Of a stretch of 64,000 bases of DNA, positions 37,419 to 50,280 are shown one piece after another. The notes under the pieces are model-generated. The model was not told the DNA's origin and ran no database searches. It was given only the letters and a program-made list of their open reading frames with translations. Each line of letters starts with the position of its first letter. Position 1 is the first letter of the stretch. A program made the position numbers and the translations under genes. The stretch covers positions 1,421,544 to 1,485,543 of the forward strand of contig NC_045151.1 in assembly GCF_008831285.2 (NCBI RefSeq). The letters are read 5' to 3'. Origin of the DNA: Nymphaea colorata. Lineage: Eukaryota; Streptophyta; Magnoliopsida; Nymphaeales; Nymphaeaceae.

Positions 37419-37461
<43 letters not shown>

Positions 37462-40400
37462 GTACCGGTGAAAAGTTTCACGAGGAAGTTTTTATCGCCT
37501 GATCCTTTTTCTTCCTTTGTTTAATCTTTGGTCTTTGGTAGTGTTTCTTTGTATGGTTGTTAACACCATCACCTTTGGGAGTTGGTCTTTTGTTATTTTT
37601 ATATTACTTTCACGAGTTGAGGAGGATTTGTTTATCCTAAGAGTATGCAAAAGAACATGGTGGTGCCCTTTCTTTAATTTAACTGAAATCCCACTGGAGA
37701 TAATAACAAGAATTAGGTCTCTGTTTAGCAGTTTCTGCAGAGCAAACCAGAAAATAACTCATTCGTGGGGTTAAAGGAAAATGATTGACCACCAAGTACA
37801 GAACCTTTTTCCTTTCTCTACTTCTGACTTTTGTGGCGGTAAAATGCCAAATTCGGGGTGCTTGGGATCAGAAGTTCAGAGATATCTCTGTACCTAACCA
37901 TGACAAATTTTTACATGTTTTGTCTGCTTCACGACAGGCTGTGGCAATGAGATGTTTCTTTCCCAAATTGCACCCACGTAGCTCTTCCATTATTTTCTTC
38001 TTTCCAGGGAGGTAATGAATGCATGAGGTTTTATGGTTGAAAAGCAACTTATCTTGGATAGGGTTCTGTCTGGAACAGAAACAGGAGAGGAGATAAGGAG
38101 TTGAGGAAATTTTGATGAGTATTTAATGCATTTCATTCACACCACTTATTGTTCTGGTTGCGATGGTAAGAATTTAAAGCTAAGAATAGAAATGGAAATG
38201 AAAATGTGAGTGCAGATGAAATCATCTTCAACTACTTTTTAAAAGATGTTACCAAATTCACCCTCAAGTCCATTTTTTTATTTTCACTCTCATCTGCATT
38301 CTTTTCTACTTCAGTTCTGCTTCTAAACATAGTCTGAGTTTCAGTAGACAATTTACATCTTGTTCTTATGATACAACTAATTTATTTTCAGTCTTCAGGG
38401 TGTGACCATTTTTATATTAGTTTAAACGGACGTGAGAGAAAGGGAAATAAGTTTCAAGCTATTTATTTGGTGACTGACTGAACAGGAAGAGGACCACCAA
38501 AACGTGTAGGAAATTTCTATCAGGAAGCGGATTCTCTCCCTTCCAGACAAACAAGGGGGCCTAGTCAAACGCAGAAAAGACTTTCTGAAGGAGTATTCGA
38601 AATATATTGTAGAAAAGCAAAAGATGAGGGAAAATTAGTCTACTCTCATCTTAGGGGTAGCTGCACTAGACTATTTTCTGCAAGACACCTTTTTTGTGAA
38701 GAAAATTTTTAGTAAATTTTCTTGTGTCCTTTAGATATTTTCTGCTTAATTTTCGACATTATATTATACTCACTACCAACCGTGTTAGGCTGCCTAAATA
38801 CGATCATGTGCTTGTGTGTGTTTTGTCGGTGATGCCCATCTTCTCTGGTCGAAAGAGCATGTCTAACTGGTGGGGCGACCATAGGAATCGGAAAAATCTG
38901 TGGACTGAATTATTGCTGAAAAGTTTGATCTGGACGGCCTCCCCTATTGTTTCTATCAAATCAATGCGCCTCTGATCTCCATTTTTGCCACATGGGTCTC
39001 TTTCTTTCTTGATCTGTTATAATCTAAAAGCGCAAGTTGTGAAGTTTCTTGGTTTAAATTGTTCTTCCTTCTCGTTCCAATAATCCAAATCAACCTGTTT
39101 ATGATATCCTCTGTTGTAGTTTTGATATATATGGGTTTGCTCTTTGAAATTATTCTTACTACCCTGTCCTTTTGTTTACCTTTCTATTTTTATCATAAAA
39201 ATAATCCCGCTTACTGTGTACGTGGTTCCAAGCTGCTCATTCTTCCATTGTACGCCCATTTACTGGTTTGCACTGCTTCTTCTCTGAATGCAAAACAATG
39301 TTGGATTTAGCAGTTACATTTTAAAGAACAGATGAACTCTTGCTTACAAGCGTAAAGTATTTGTATAATCTGCCATTATCTTGTGCTGGTTCCCCATATA
39401 ATGGTGTACCGAAATCTCCAGGTTCAACAGCCATGGTCAATCTTCAGAGGCCTGCATCAGACGCATCTGGAAGATCATTTCCCAGACCATGTGACCAGGA
39501 CTGGGATGAAGGATTAGATGACTCTGTTAATGCATGCGAAAAAAAAAGAAGGCTGAGGCCTGATCAAGTTCGCTTCTTGGAGAAGAGCTTCGAGTTGGAG
39601 AACAAGTTGGAACCTGAAAGGAAGGTGCAACTAGCAGTCAATTTGGGGCTCCAACCTCGCCAGGTTGCTATTTGGTTCCAAAATCGCCGAGCTCGATGGA
39701 AGACTAAGCAACTCGAGAAAGAATATGATCAGCTGAAAGAGAAGTATGACAGGTTGAAGGCTGATCATGAAGCCTTGATCCATGAGAAGGAAAATCTTCA
39801 AGCTGAAGTATAAGTTTCTTTTCTTTGCAACCAAAGTGCCAGAGAGTCCTTATTTGCATGACAATCCTGCATTCACATAAAACTATCTTATTATGCTCCT
39901 TATTTTAGGAACATACGATTTTTTTAGCATCTTTGCAAGTTCCGCCTATCTGCTGTGGGTGGTAACGAGGATGACCAACGTCATGAAACTTCGACCAAGA
40001 AGTTTCAGTTATGATTTTGGTTGTATTCAATTATAAGTATGCTAATCGTTCCATTAATTTCTGTCATTTCTTCTCCTTTTCATTCAGGTCATCATGTACA
40101 CAAATTTATTGAACTCCGATAAGGAAGACAGAAGAGAACCACAATCAGTTCCAGATGTGAACAAAGATCTTCAGAGCTCCCAGTATGGACATGCTGATGC
40201 TCCTTCACGTGAGGAGCGTCTGGAGGAAGCCATCCTTGCACATAAACCAAAATTCAGTTCTGCTAGCGTTGCCACTATTGACCCTAATCGCCAGCAGGTC
40301 TCTGAAGTCTCTCGAGCAGATGAAGGCCAAGCGGAACTTGAAAAGAACCTCATCACTGAGAGTCCTTATGTTCCAAAAGTGGAGGATGCCATGTACAAGG

Positions 40401-40474
40401 ATCCGCCAGAAGGCGACTCTGCTAGCTATGGGTTTGTGTCTGAGGATCAGTATCTCTGGTTTTGGCCCCTTTGA
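37299..40474 (+). CDS. Class I HD-Zip transcription factor, HAT5/ATHB1-like
   Basis: Nuclear DNA-binding protein. Class I HD-Zip factors dimerise through the zipper and bind CAATNATTG-type sites in development and stress responses. Three coding exons join in frame by GT-AG introns: 37299-37410, 39422-39807 and 40088-40474, giving 294 aa. The homeodomain spans about 77-136 and carries the helix-3 block [18 protein letters not shown] (119-136). The leucine zipper follows with Leu at 135, 142, 149, 156 and 163. A conserved [11 protein letters not shown] junction between exons 1 and 2 resembles the SMVNFE region of HAT5-type proteins, supporting the start at 37299. The C-terminus ends in the aromatic YLWFWPL, like the class I activation tail. 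Intron 1 is about 2 kb and starts with a (CT)20 run. A possible AATAAA poly(A) signal lies at 40543-40548. The exact orthologue is unresolved. Confidence 0.93.
37420..37459. repeat. (CT)20 microsatellite at the start of HD-Zip intron 1
   Basis: The run begins within about 10 bp of the GT donor at 37411. It is pyrimidine-rich on the sense strand. Confidence 0.95.
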
Positions 40475-43057
40475 GCGTGTTTCCAAATTTAGTTTGCTTC
40501 ATTGTGCATATTGTTTCGGTTGCTTCATTGTGCATAGAAACCAATAAATTGGAGAGAGGGGGAGAGATTTCTGCTTTTCATGTACAATAAGTGATCTATC
40601 TGTTTGGTGAAGGATGTGGCACCGTCAGACATCTCTTCTTCTCAGTGGCGCCTCTCCGAGGCTTGCCTCTGTACCATACCTATGCTTGGCTGCATGAACG
40701 CCTGAGCATTCATCCATCTTCGTAGTTACTGCTTTTTCCGTCATAAAATATAGTAAGTTCTTAGAGAAAACAGACTGGAATACGAACTCCAACTTAAACA
40801 ACAGCCTTCGATCTGTTTCTGTGGCTGATAAAACTGCCAAGGATGGCGAAGATTCAGAAGCCGAATTTATTGGTAGCAACCAATGTGCCTGCAAGCTTCT
40901 GAGAGACAAGCAACGGCAGGAGATGCAGGGGCAGACAGAGAGGAACGAGGTCGTTTGGCAGAATCAGAATGAAAGATCACCTATTCATTCCCTGAGCTTG
41001 TTTGGCAGCAGGTCTTTCAAACGGGACGCACGAGCAATGCTCACACGCAAAGGGACAAGTACAAACGAGGAACTTAAGGTCTAGGGCGGTTACTTTTCCG
41101 CCACACGCTCATCCAATTGAAGACGAGAACCATAGATTAAGCCAAAGCTGAGTGCCTGAGTCTCATTTGAATCCGTTTCCATGTTTGCCTATAATCTGAT
41201 AAAGATACCCCCCCACCCCCCCAAATCCTAGCCCGCCAATCAAAAGAAGAAAAGGCAGAACATAATGATGAGTCTTGATCTAGACACATCATAAAGATAT
41301 GTGACAATTGGACGTGGCTTTTTTTCCTCCTACTGCCTGAGTGAAGGTCCCTCCCTTTTTTTTTCCCGATACATCGAAATGATATTTTTACCATGCTTCA
41401 GTTTGTATATCTGTGCTCCTTTACATCACAGAAAATTTTCTAAACAAAACTGGCAGTCTATTAACCTCTGCCCTCACTGTTGCACCAACCTGTATCCCCT
41501 GTTACTTATAGCCTCTGTTAATTGTTTTTTTCCTATTGGGACTCTTCCTCACTTTAACAAATTCTTTGCTGCACGTGCCACACCAAATTGGATATACGTT
41601 ATCTGAAAATTACTTCAAAGCGATTCCATTTTGTCCACTTATTTATCTCTCTTTTCTGGGGATGGTCTCATTCCAGTAGAAGAAAAGTTCTTGCGCAATT
41701 TTAGCCCGAGAAACCAATTAAGAATGGTAAAGGTGGGACTGTTTTGTAAGTGACTGTAAGATATGCCATGTGGATGGACACATAGCCAACAAGGTAAGGA
41801 AAAAGTACAAAGTAAACCCCAGATGTTAAATATGACATGCAAGCGGGCAACACCATTCTACATAACTTCATCTTTTCTCTTTGCTTTTGGAGGGGAGGAT
41901 ATTAAACAAAGCACCCTCCAACAATTTGTGAAGTACGCGTTTTCATGAGATTAGCTGCACTGGGTATTTTTTTGCGCTTTTTTTTTCCTGGATTGACGAT
42001 TCTGGATAATAGACCAATCCTGAACTAGAAGATCCAGGACAATGAACTTCGAAATTCGTCTTTCTTGGCGGACAACCACCAAAATTGGACAGGATGTCAG
42101 AGACTTGAATGATCCCTTCATGTCCGCTGACCATTCTCTGAAGTGACACCAGGATTAGAAAGTGTGTTGTAGATGGGAACAGGTGGGCCGCTACCAGATT
42201 GGGTTCAGACTAACAGCTAGAAATGCCTCCATTGATGCATTACCATGGTATGACCTGAGAACATGAACAAGTTTTAGAGCTAGAACCACCAGCAGTAGAA
42301 ACAGTGTAATGAACCACTGGCTATGGAATGACGATGTAACATACTTCGTTCATTTAAGCCAAGGCAGTGACATGAACATACTCTACAGAGCCTTTTTAGC
42401 GCCCTTTAAAGTTTAAAATTTAAAGCCCCTGAACCAGAAATTTGTGGCTCCGCCACTGCTTAACAAGAGATCCAGCTAGAGATCTCCCAGACATGATACC
42501 TTTTCTACACACAAGTAGCTAAGTAACTTTATGGTCAAAACACCATCGTGCACAAAGCATGTTCCTGCAAGACAATTCAATTTCATTTTCCTCGCTATCT
42601 AAAGAACTAGATTATATGTAGCCGAAAAAAGAGTTGACAACCTGAGGAGCCCAGGTAGAAGATGGAGTCAGCTTACGTGACACATTATATGCAGAAGATG
42701 TTACAAGCACTGAAGCAATCACCGGACTAGCATTCATGAAGCCAACTCATTCAAAACATTTTCTGGAACATGACCATCAATGATGCGATGATACATATGA
42801 ACATCCTTGGACAGGTTAGACTGGACAGAGTACATTACATATGATACAGCTTGGAAGATAAAACCACCAGAACATGGGCAATAGGACTCTTATTCCACAG
42901 GAACTCAGCATGGTGGTCCGATGGATAGTCCACTTTTATGAACTTGGTGATTGCCATTTCGACCAGCTACGATGCGTCAAATGTCAAACTCAACAAATTA
43001 CTTCCAATGAGAAACTCAAGAAACTACTTGGCAGTCCGAACCAACAACTGTCCATCC
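40475..43057. other. 3' region between HD-Zip and TFIIE-beta genes
   Basis: The two genes converge here. The first 100 or so bp are HD-Zip 3' UTR with AATAAA at 40543. The TFIIE-beta 3' UTR should lie just below 43058. At about 42390-42457, a CTTTAAAGTTTAAAATTTAAAG segment followed by GTGGCTCCGCCACTG is a lone end of the CAGKGGCGGAGCC MITE family. The 87-codon frame at 40821-41084 and others have no recognised similarity and no splice support. Confidence 0.5.
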
Positions 43058-46000
43058 TCACAAGCCAGGAAAATTGAAGAGCTCAGGAAGATGAACGTTT
43101 GTCAACTTGGCCCTCTTGCTAAACTCACGCTTCTTCTTCTGCTTTTGTCTTGGTTTGATGCCTTGCACCTGTGCCACCTTTTTCCTTTCAGCAGTATTGG
43201 TAGCTGGTTTCATTCCATTTTTTAGTAGATCTTTCTCAATGTCGATCATATCCCTGGGCATGTCAATTCCTCTGAAGAGTTGTTTTATATCATCATCTAC
43301 CTTCATTACAACTCTTGGGTCATTTGGATACACTGTATCTTCTTGACATTCTAAATTTGAGAGCAGCCAAACATCACCAGCCGCCTTAAGATCCTGATTT
43401 GGTGGCCAACCATTATCAATATCTCATCAAGAAAGAGACAACACACATACACATGCGGATAGACAGACTAAGATTTGTCAACAACATGTCCAAAGGATAA
43501 CAAAGAATTCACAAGCAAACTAGCAAATAACCTGTGCACTTGTGCATGTATGAACACATGAGACATGCACCTCGAAGTCCAGCATACATGCATCTTGAAG
43601 TCGAGCATCAGCTAGCCTAATAGCAGGGGTGGAGGCAGCTGTGGGCAATTACCCACACATGCCGTGGGCATGCCCACAAAAAGTGTTTGTTTTCATATTG
43701 AAACTTCATGGCAGTTTTTTTTCATTTACATACAGGTGAATCTTAAAATTTAAAATTATAAAGATTTTCTAAAATTGATATGGCAGTTTCTTATTGTTTT
43801 TTGAATGCACAAAATCTTCCTAAAAAGAACCAGACCTTTTATTCTAGGAGAAACCCCTCAACAATACCATGTCAAAGGAAGTTTTGGTACCTATGCCACC
43901 TCTGCATACATAAAATAATAGCCATAGAAGTCCAAAAGGAAAGACATAGCTCTATCAGTCATAATGAACATCAAAGAATGCAACAAAATTGTGGACATCA
44001 AGGCCAAACCTCAAATAAATAATTGATGGTGCAAAGAGTGCATCATTCCATCTCCAAAGACTAAAAGAAAAACACAAAAGATGTTTTTCCCGCTATCAGC
44101 AAACCTAAAAGCACTAAGACATACCTGCAAATCCTCCATAACAAAGGGGTATGCATCTTTAAGGTCACCAACTGCAATTCCTTCTGGAGCCTTACGAATA
44201 AGTAGTAGAAGTTCATGCTTGCTCTTGATCTCATGCTTTGACTGAGGATAAACGGATACAGAAACTTAGCAACTACAAACACCAACAAAAGAGCAGTTTT
44301 CTTGCTAAAGGACAGCAAAACCTCAAGCTTATTAAAGGCAGTTATGAATTATGTACCAGCACCCATGCCCAACCACAGCTCTCTAAAGCTATCTTCTTTC
44401 CATTTCCTTCACAATTTCATTTTTGGTTTCTTTTTTCTTTTCCTGTCTAGGATCAGTTCAGCACCCATTATGATAGTCTTAAAGTGAAGCGTTCTCAACA
44501 TTTTGTTCAAATAATTAAGGAAAGATTTTCCCTGCCTCACCTATATTGAGTTCTATCAAATTCAACATTTCCAATGTATACAATTAAAACTTCACGAAAT
44601 TTTCATTTTTGGGCTACCTTTTATACTATGTCACACGGGTACGGGTACAATAAGGGTACTCGTACGGGTACGCGGACACAACAATTTTCAAAATTTTAGG
44701 ATATGCGGACATGGCGAATTTTATATTCTAAAAAATTAAAAAGGATAATAAAATAAAAAAACATCAAATTAATAATTCACTCTTACAATCTCATAAGTCA
44801 TAAGAAAGAAAGTCTCAGACTCTCAAACAAAACATTGTTCATCACCAATCTCATAAGTCATAAGAAAGAAAGTCTCAAACAAAACAAAGAATGTCAGGTT
44901 AGTAAAGTGGTTTGGATCGGGTTTGACCCAGACCCGATCCAAAACGTATCCTACCGTGTCCAAGTGTCGGTATCCAGGTGTCGGAGTGTCGACACCGATA
45001 CGCGGCCCATTTTGCCGTGTTCATGTGACATAGCTTTTATAAATAATTCCAAAAAAAGAGACCATTCTTTGTGATTTTCTTAAGAAGGGACACATATTTT
45101 TCATGCAAACTCTCAACTGTTTGAATTAAAGTTCCGTTAGCCGGAGAAATAGAAAATGTTAGGTAATTTTTCTTTTCAATATTACCTCTATCAAGAAGTT
45201 GCATTCTTATGGTTTTAGGCTTTTAGCCAACAGTTTGTGTTTCTCGAGTCAATGGAAGTCTATTCCAGGCCACATTTGACAATTTTTATGAAAAATGTGG
45301 CCTTCGTTATGAAAATTGCAAAAGGTGGACCTGCTTTTGGAATTGTAGGCAAAAGGTAGGCCCAGAAAAAGAAACTTCATATTTAGCAACCATCAGACAA
45401 AAGCAGAAATAACTATTTAAAAAACTCTCACAAGTTACTGCAATCATTTCAAGAGAGAAAAACAAACTATCCCCATTATTTAAAGTTCCATAAACATACG
45501 CAGGCCCAACCTGAGGTAGTTGTCCAAACTGTGAAAAGTCCAAAATACATTTATGAAACATATAAGCTCCCGCTGTCCATACTTAAATTTACCTTGTAAG
45601 AGAAGCACTCGCCATCATAGTTTACTTTGATATTCTTTCTTAAACTGTCAAATACGATCTTGTTTGCTTTGACATCAACAAAAGATGCTTTATTGATCTG
45701 CTCTGGTGTGAGAGCGCGCCTTGTCTGCATTGACAAAGAAAAGTAAAGATCAGCTCAACGAAGGTGCCTGCAGACATAACTGCTAACTAAAGAGTTCAAA
45801 TCTGGAAGAAAAAAGGCAAACTTTGTGACTAGTTTCACAGCAGGTCCAGTAATTTTACCTATGACAGCAACAAGACCTAGAGTAAATGTTACAGATTGAA
45901 GGCATAGCCATGATTCTAGTATGACATCTAGGATAAATCTAGAAAACCAAAGATTCTATATGAACATCACAATAGAAGGCATGCTATTCTACAACCTAGG

Positions 46001-47056
46001 CAAGCTGGGATGCCATCTTTAGATGTTATGGACATTAAATTCCTGCAATGAAAGGCCAGAGATACTAGAAGCAGCATCATAAGATAGGGGCACTACGGAA
46101 TGCCATTCACAACCATTAACGGTAGACGCAATTGGTGCTAGATACTTGCAGTACCATTCTAACACCTCATTGCAGGATTTTGGCAATGAAAACTCCCCAA
46201 TATTCCCCGATCTGCTTCTCACGCACATCCCACTTTGCACGGACAGCAGCAACTGCCATTTCCTTCACCATTCTTAGGTTCACCCCCTTCCGTGCAACCT
46301 TACTCAAATTCTCAAGTTAAACTGAACGTAGTTTCACGTGAAAAGTAAACAATAATTTACATTAAAAGGTCAAGAACAAAAGCTGACAAAGTCCACAGGT
46401 TCACTCATATGCCAGAGTGTTTGGTTATCCCTGATGCAAAAATATCAGCTTACTCTTCAAAAGCAGAGGGAAAACATGGGGGAGAAATCATTTATAGTCC
46501 ACATAACATTTCTAAAAGCAGTCGAGGAGGTCAATTAATTTTTGGAAAAGATTGAGAAAATCAGCCTGAATCTAATGGAATCATAATGGTTCCAATCCAT
46601 ATAATAAGAACTCCTTTTTTTAGTTAAGAAGAAACTGGAAAAATCTATTTAACGGGAAGGAAATACTGAAACAGGCAACGTCTTATAGAACCTCTCAAAT
46701 CTGAAATATCCATTCAAAATGTAAACAATCTAACCACAGTAGACAGTAAGTATCACAAAAAATATAAAAGCATACAGAGAATCCGGTTCAGCTAATACGG
46801 TCAACACGGGTACCTCACGGAGGAGGTCCAGTACACGTTTGATCTGCGCACCAACTGGAGACTTCCTAATGCTATTGATATATTGAAGCCTCTCCGTCTC
46901 ATTTGAGAACTTCAGAGGCACAGGGGACTTCTGTGCAGCAGCTGAAGCTGCAGGTCTGGTCTTCAAAGGTGCCGCTTCGGCAGCAATGCCAACAAGTGCT
47001 AACTGGCACTTCTCCTGCTGACTCCAGAACTTGTTTAGCTTCTCTTTTAGATCCAT
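43058..47056 (-). CDS. TFIIE-beta: General transcription factor TFIIE subunit beta
   Basis: Subunit of TFIIE, which joins the RNA polymerase II pre-initiation complex in the nucleus and helps recruit and regulate TFIIH. Four phase-0 coding exons: 47056-46814, 45724-45593, 44241-44125 and 43393-43058, giving 275 aa. Recognisable conserved blocks are KFSNETERLQYINSIRK and SPVGAQIKRVLDLL (about 49-80), LTPEQIN and the following winged-helix core in exon 2, LIRKAPEGIAVGDLKDAYP in exon 3, and in exon 4 YPNDPRVVMKVDDDIKQLFR followed by a lysine-rich basic tail (KQKKKREFSKRAKLTN) near the C-terminus, as in plant homologues. The first acceptor AG lies immediately before the ATG, so a leader intron ends exactly at the start codon. 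Intron 2 carries a 408-bp hAT MITE and intron 3 a truncated MITE end. Confidence 0.95.
43624..43770. mobile_element. Truncated CAGKGGCGGAGCC-family MITE in TFIIE-beta intron 3
   Basis: The left end CAGGGGTGGAGGCAGC is followed by TGTGGGCAATTACCCACA and an internal CTTAAAATTTAAAATT segment, as in other family members. The right end is not recognisable, so the end coordinate is approximate. Confidence 0.55.
44626..45033. mobile_element. hAT MITE, 408 bp, inside TFIIE-beta intron 2
   Basis: The left end is CTATGTCACACGGGTACGG and the right end (opposite strand) CTATGTCACATGAACACGG. A perfect 8-bp target-site duplication CTTTTATA lies at 44618-44625 and 45034-45041. The interior is non-coding and holds two exact 32-bp direct repeats at 44786-44817 and 44846-44877. 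The left terminus is shared with the transposase relic starting at about 51777, which suggests the same hAT family. Confidence 0.9.
46019..46320 (-). pseudogene. Possible short coding relic in TFIIE-beta intron 1
   Basis: On the minus strand a segment reads VNLRMVKEMAVAAVRAKWDV then REKQIGEYWGVFIAKILQ before a stop, and is continued in another frame. It looks protein-like rather than random, but I do not recognise the family. It lies inside an intron and lacks a start and splice signals, so a retroposed or transposon-captured fragment is the likeliest reading. Confidence 0.25.
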
Positions 47057-48300
47057 CTGAAATGTAAGAAACCAACTTCACACGAACCAGGCAAAGACTC
47101 AGAGTATCTTCCACCTGCCAAAGAAAGACACATTAAGCACACACACAAATAAATATTCATTGCAAAAAAATAGAAAGGACAAGCACTCATAAGCACTGTG
47201 CTTGTGGCGGGCATATAGGCGCTTGATTGCAGGTGGAATGTTCTTGTGAGTAAAAACTCCCCTCACTTTAGCAAGATTAACCCTCAGTCAACGATGGGTG
47301 AACATTTCGCCCTCAAAACGTATATCTACTGCTCCCTGACCTTCTAAAGGTAAAAATAGTTTCACCAGTTACTATTTTGACCCTAGGGAAGAAGATAACT
47401 TATCCAAATTGAGTTTCCCCTGCAATGAAACAGAGACTAGATGAGAAAGAAACATGCCATCTTTCCACATTAACGACTCAAAACCGGCACATTCACTTGT
47501 GCTCTGGAGGAGAAAACCCTATGAAAAGGGTGAACTACTAAATTGAGCTAGTGACATAAGCTACCCACGCACCATCACCACCACCGACACCATTCCCACC
47601 CTTTTTGTTCATCAGCAAAGTTCGAGGCAAGCGGACTATACCAGATTATGCCAAGAAATGCGCCTCGAGTAACGAACAGTCGGATTCTTGAATCTTTTCG
47701 ACTTATAGATCTTTTAAGCCTCTCAATCTTTCCAAGTGAACAAAGCTCTTGCTGGCACCGGCATCACTACCGTTTTCTGGCTTCACCGCTAGAAAGAAAG
47801 ATGACGAAACCCCAATAATCCCTCAGACGTCCACTGACTGGTAAACATTTTCAAGAGGAGAACCCACTTTTCAACAGAAAATTGGGTACGACGAGCATGC
47901 CGTGTAAGGAACAAGCAAATTCCGGCGGGTCAAGCAGGCCCGCGGTTTCCCTCCTTGTAAAGCAAAACAATATATTCAAATAATCACCTCTTTAAAGAAG
48001 AGAAAGAGGACCATTCGGACCTCAAACACCAAGAAACAATTCAGCTATAGCTCAAAAAAGAAGGCAACAGATGACCAGTTCGCTGCTCAAAACAGAAAAG
48101 CTGTTAAGGGCACCGAGATGTCGCCAGAAGTCGGAGACGGAGAGAGAGAGACAGGGCGGTTCATTTGAAGGGCCGGAGTCCGTTAACTTGGGTTTGGAAG
48201 TTGGAACTCAAGTCAAGAAGGTGGTCGTGGCTTCTGTCCACCGATGCTATCGGGGCACAGTAAAAAAGAACAGTCCGCACTCTTAAACTATGTACAAGGT
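47057..48300 (-). promoter_or_regulatory. 5' leader (with intron) and promoter of TFIIE-beta
   Basis: On the minus strand, TTTCAG lies directly upstream of the ATG at 47056, so the leader contains an intron ending there. A pyrimidine-rich leader-like segment with CTCTCTCTCTCC lies at about 48139-48152, and the first leader exon is probably in this area. The donor cannot be assigned with confidence. Confidence 0.45.
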
Positions 48301-49378
48301 ATGGCCTACATTTTTCAATTGCGATCACAATGGCTAATACTTCTGAACGGTCAATGATTTCAGACTACAACGCATATCGCGACCGGAAAAAGTGGCCGGA
48401 AACGATTAGGGGGAGTAAGTACAAAGGGGGGAAAAAGAGTACATTCCATCAAAGAAAGAAGGAAAATAAGCGTGTAAATGTTCCAAAGGCTAATGCTGGG
48501 TCACTACTTTTGCTGGTCTCAATCGTCAACCAGACAAGGTCTCTCTTCTTGAAATGATCTTCACAAGTGAAACGAAAGAAACAAAAAAGTTATACACTTA
48601 AAGCAAGTTTTAAAATACCAACGAGTTTATCAATACATAATTATATTCGGAACCAAGCAAGAGGAAAGCGTTCTTTTCAAGTTAGGATTATCTTCTGCTT
48701 TGTGGCATCTCGTTTCTGTGGCTTTTGTGAGGCGTGCTTAGAAATTGATTCATTTTCTTTGCTTTTTCCCTTTTTTGATCAAAACATTGGGGTTAAAGCC
48801 TGTATAGAGCAATCGTGTTTGTCTGCACAGTGATGTCGAAAAATGTAAAATCTACTGCAGGTTGTCTACATAGTTTACAAAAATTGCAGTCATGCTATCT
48901 TGTTTGATTGGAAAGAAAAAAAAAAGTAAAGAAATTGTTAAAATCATGTCCGTTTAGACTGCATAGTATTGAATTTAAGTTGTTTTACAATGATACCCCT
49001 AACACTCTTATTATGCATCACTCTCTCATCTCTCTACAATCAACAAGTAACCTGAAATAACGAATCAGAATGCATGCATTCACTATAAATAAAAAATTGG
49101 TTGAAGTTACTTGAGCACGGTAGTTATCTGTCAATTATACATCTTTCAATTGTAGATGGACAAATTACATTATTCAACAAAAGTATGCACACTAACTCGA
49201 TGACATCAAATCATCACAAGTTGGAAACTTCGTGCGTTTTCCCTTCTTATGCAAATTAAAGTTAGATGAATGAATGAATGCTCAAACGCCTGCAACCCTC
49301 TTTGTTAAAGGGATTTAGAGCTCTCTATTTCACTACTTGAGAAGATTTTAGAGTTCCTCTCTCTCTCTCTCTCTCTTT

Positions 49379-49417
<39 letters not shown>

Positions 49418-50272
49418 CTTATAGCGGTCACCATTGCATTTTTTTAAACACAAGTTGGGCCTTTCAGAGCAGGCCCTGTAACCGATGTTGACGCTGCAAC
49501 AGTCGTACTACGACAGTCAAATTTTTAATGGAAGGATTCTCGTCTGGTGGGATGGGAATTCTGGAATGAAAATTTTCGAATCAAGTCCAATGGCCATTTT
49601 TTCCATCCTCAGTTTGATAAAACTAGGAGGAAATTCAAAAGTTTGAATGTTGTTTCTTCCGTCACAGGAAACATCTAAGCAATCAAACAGGCCCTAAAGG
49701 GGAGCAAATTATTCACGTCTTTTTGAAAATATTCCTTTGATCAAAACTAAGCTTTCCTCAACCTAGCTTCAACTGTCTTCCCTTAAATAATGTTCCATCT
49801 CCAAATGGCACTTAAGGACGTCATGTTAAAGTAAATGCTAAATGCTAAATGCTCTCCTCAAACTGAAAAAAAAAGGAGAAAGAAAAAGTCAAAGGGTGCG
49901 TTTGGCTTGGATGACACTATCAGCAAACTTGGCAAGTTTTCAAAAACTTGGTTCAAAACTCAGTTTTAGAAACTTGGTTCAATACTCAGTTTTAGAAACT
50001 TGGTTTAGATGTCTGGATGACAAGTGAAAACTTTATTTAGAGACAAAAATTAGCCTTACCTAAAAAAAACCCTGAGACAAAGTATATTTTTTTCGGGTTT
50101 TTATAAAGGCAAACTTTTGTCAAAACCCTGTTTTAATGTCATCCAAATATTCTTGAAATTGTATTTTTAGAGCAAAACCAGGTTTTGTCTGTCGAAACTA
50201 AACCTGATTTTGAATTGCCATCCACACACCCCAAAAAAATAACAATCCAACCACCCTTTCCTCTGTCCAATC
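48301..50272. other. Intergenic, with microsatellites and MITE-like ends
   Basis: A compound (CT)n(AT)n microsatellite lies at about 49357-49412. Two probable MITE pieces follow: a single end CAATCAAACAGGCCCTA near 49680, and a pair GGGTGCGTTTGGCTTGGATG (49895) and GGGTGTGTGGATGGCA (opposite strand, about 50216-50231). The pair would bound a roughly 340-bp element with repeated AAACTTGGTTCA motifs. No clear duplication was found. No gene is supported. Confidence 0.45.
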
Positions 50273-50280
50273 CCCTTCTC

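Noticed and set aside
40821-41084. 87-codon plus-strand frame after the HD-Zip gene
   Set aside because: No recognised similarity, no splice or promoter context, and it overlaps an opposing frame.
48071-48286. 71-codon plus-strand frame at 48.1 kb
   Set aside because: Antisense to a CT-rich leader-like segment of TFIIE-beta, with no family match.
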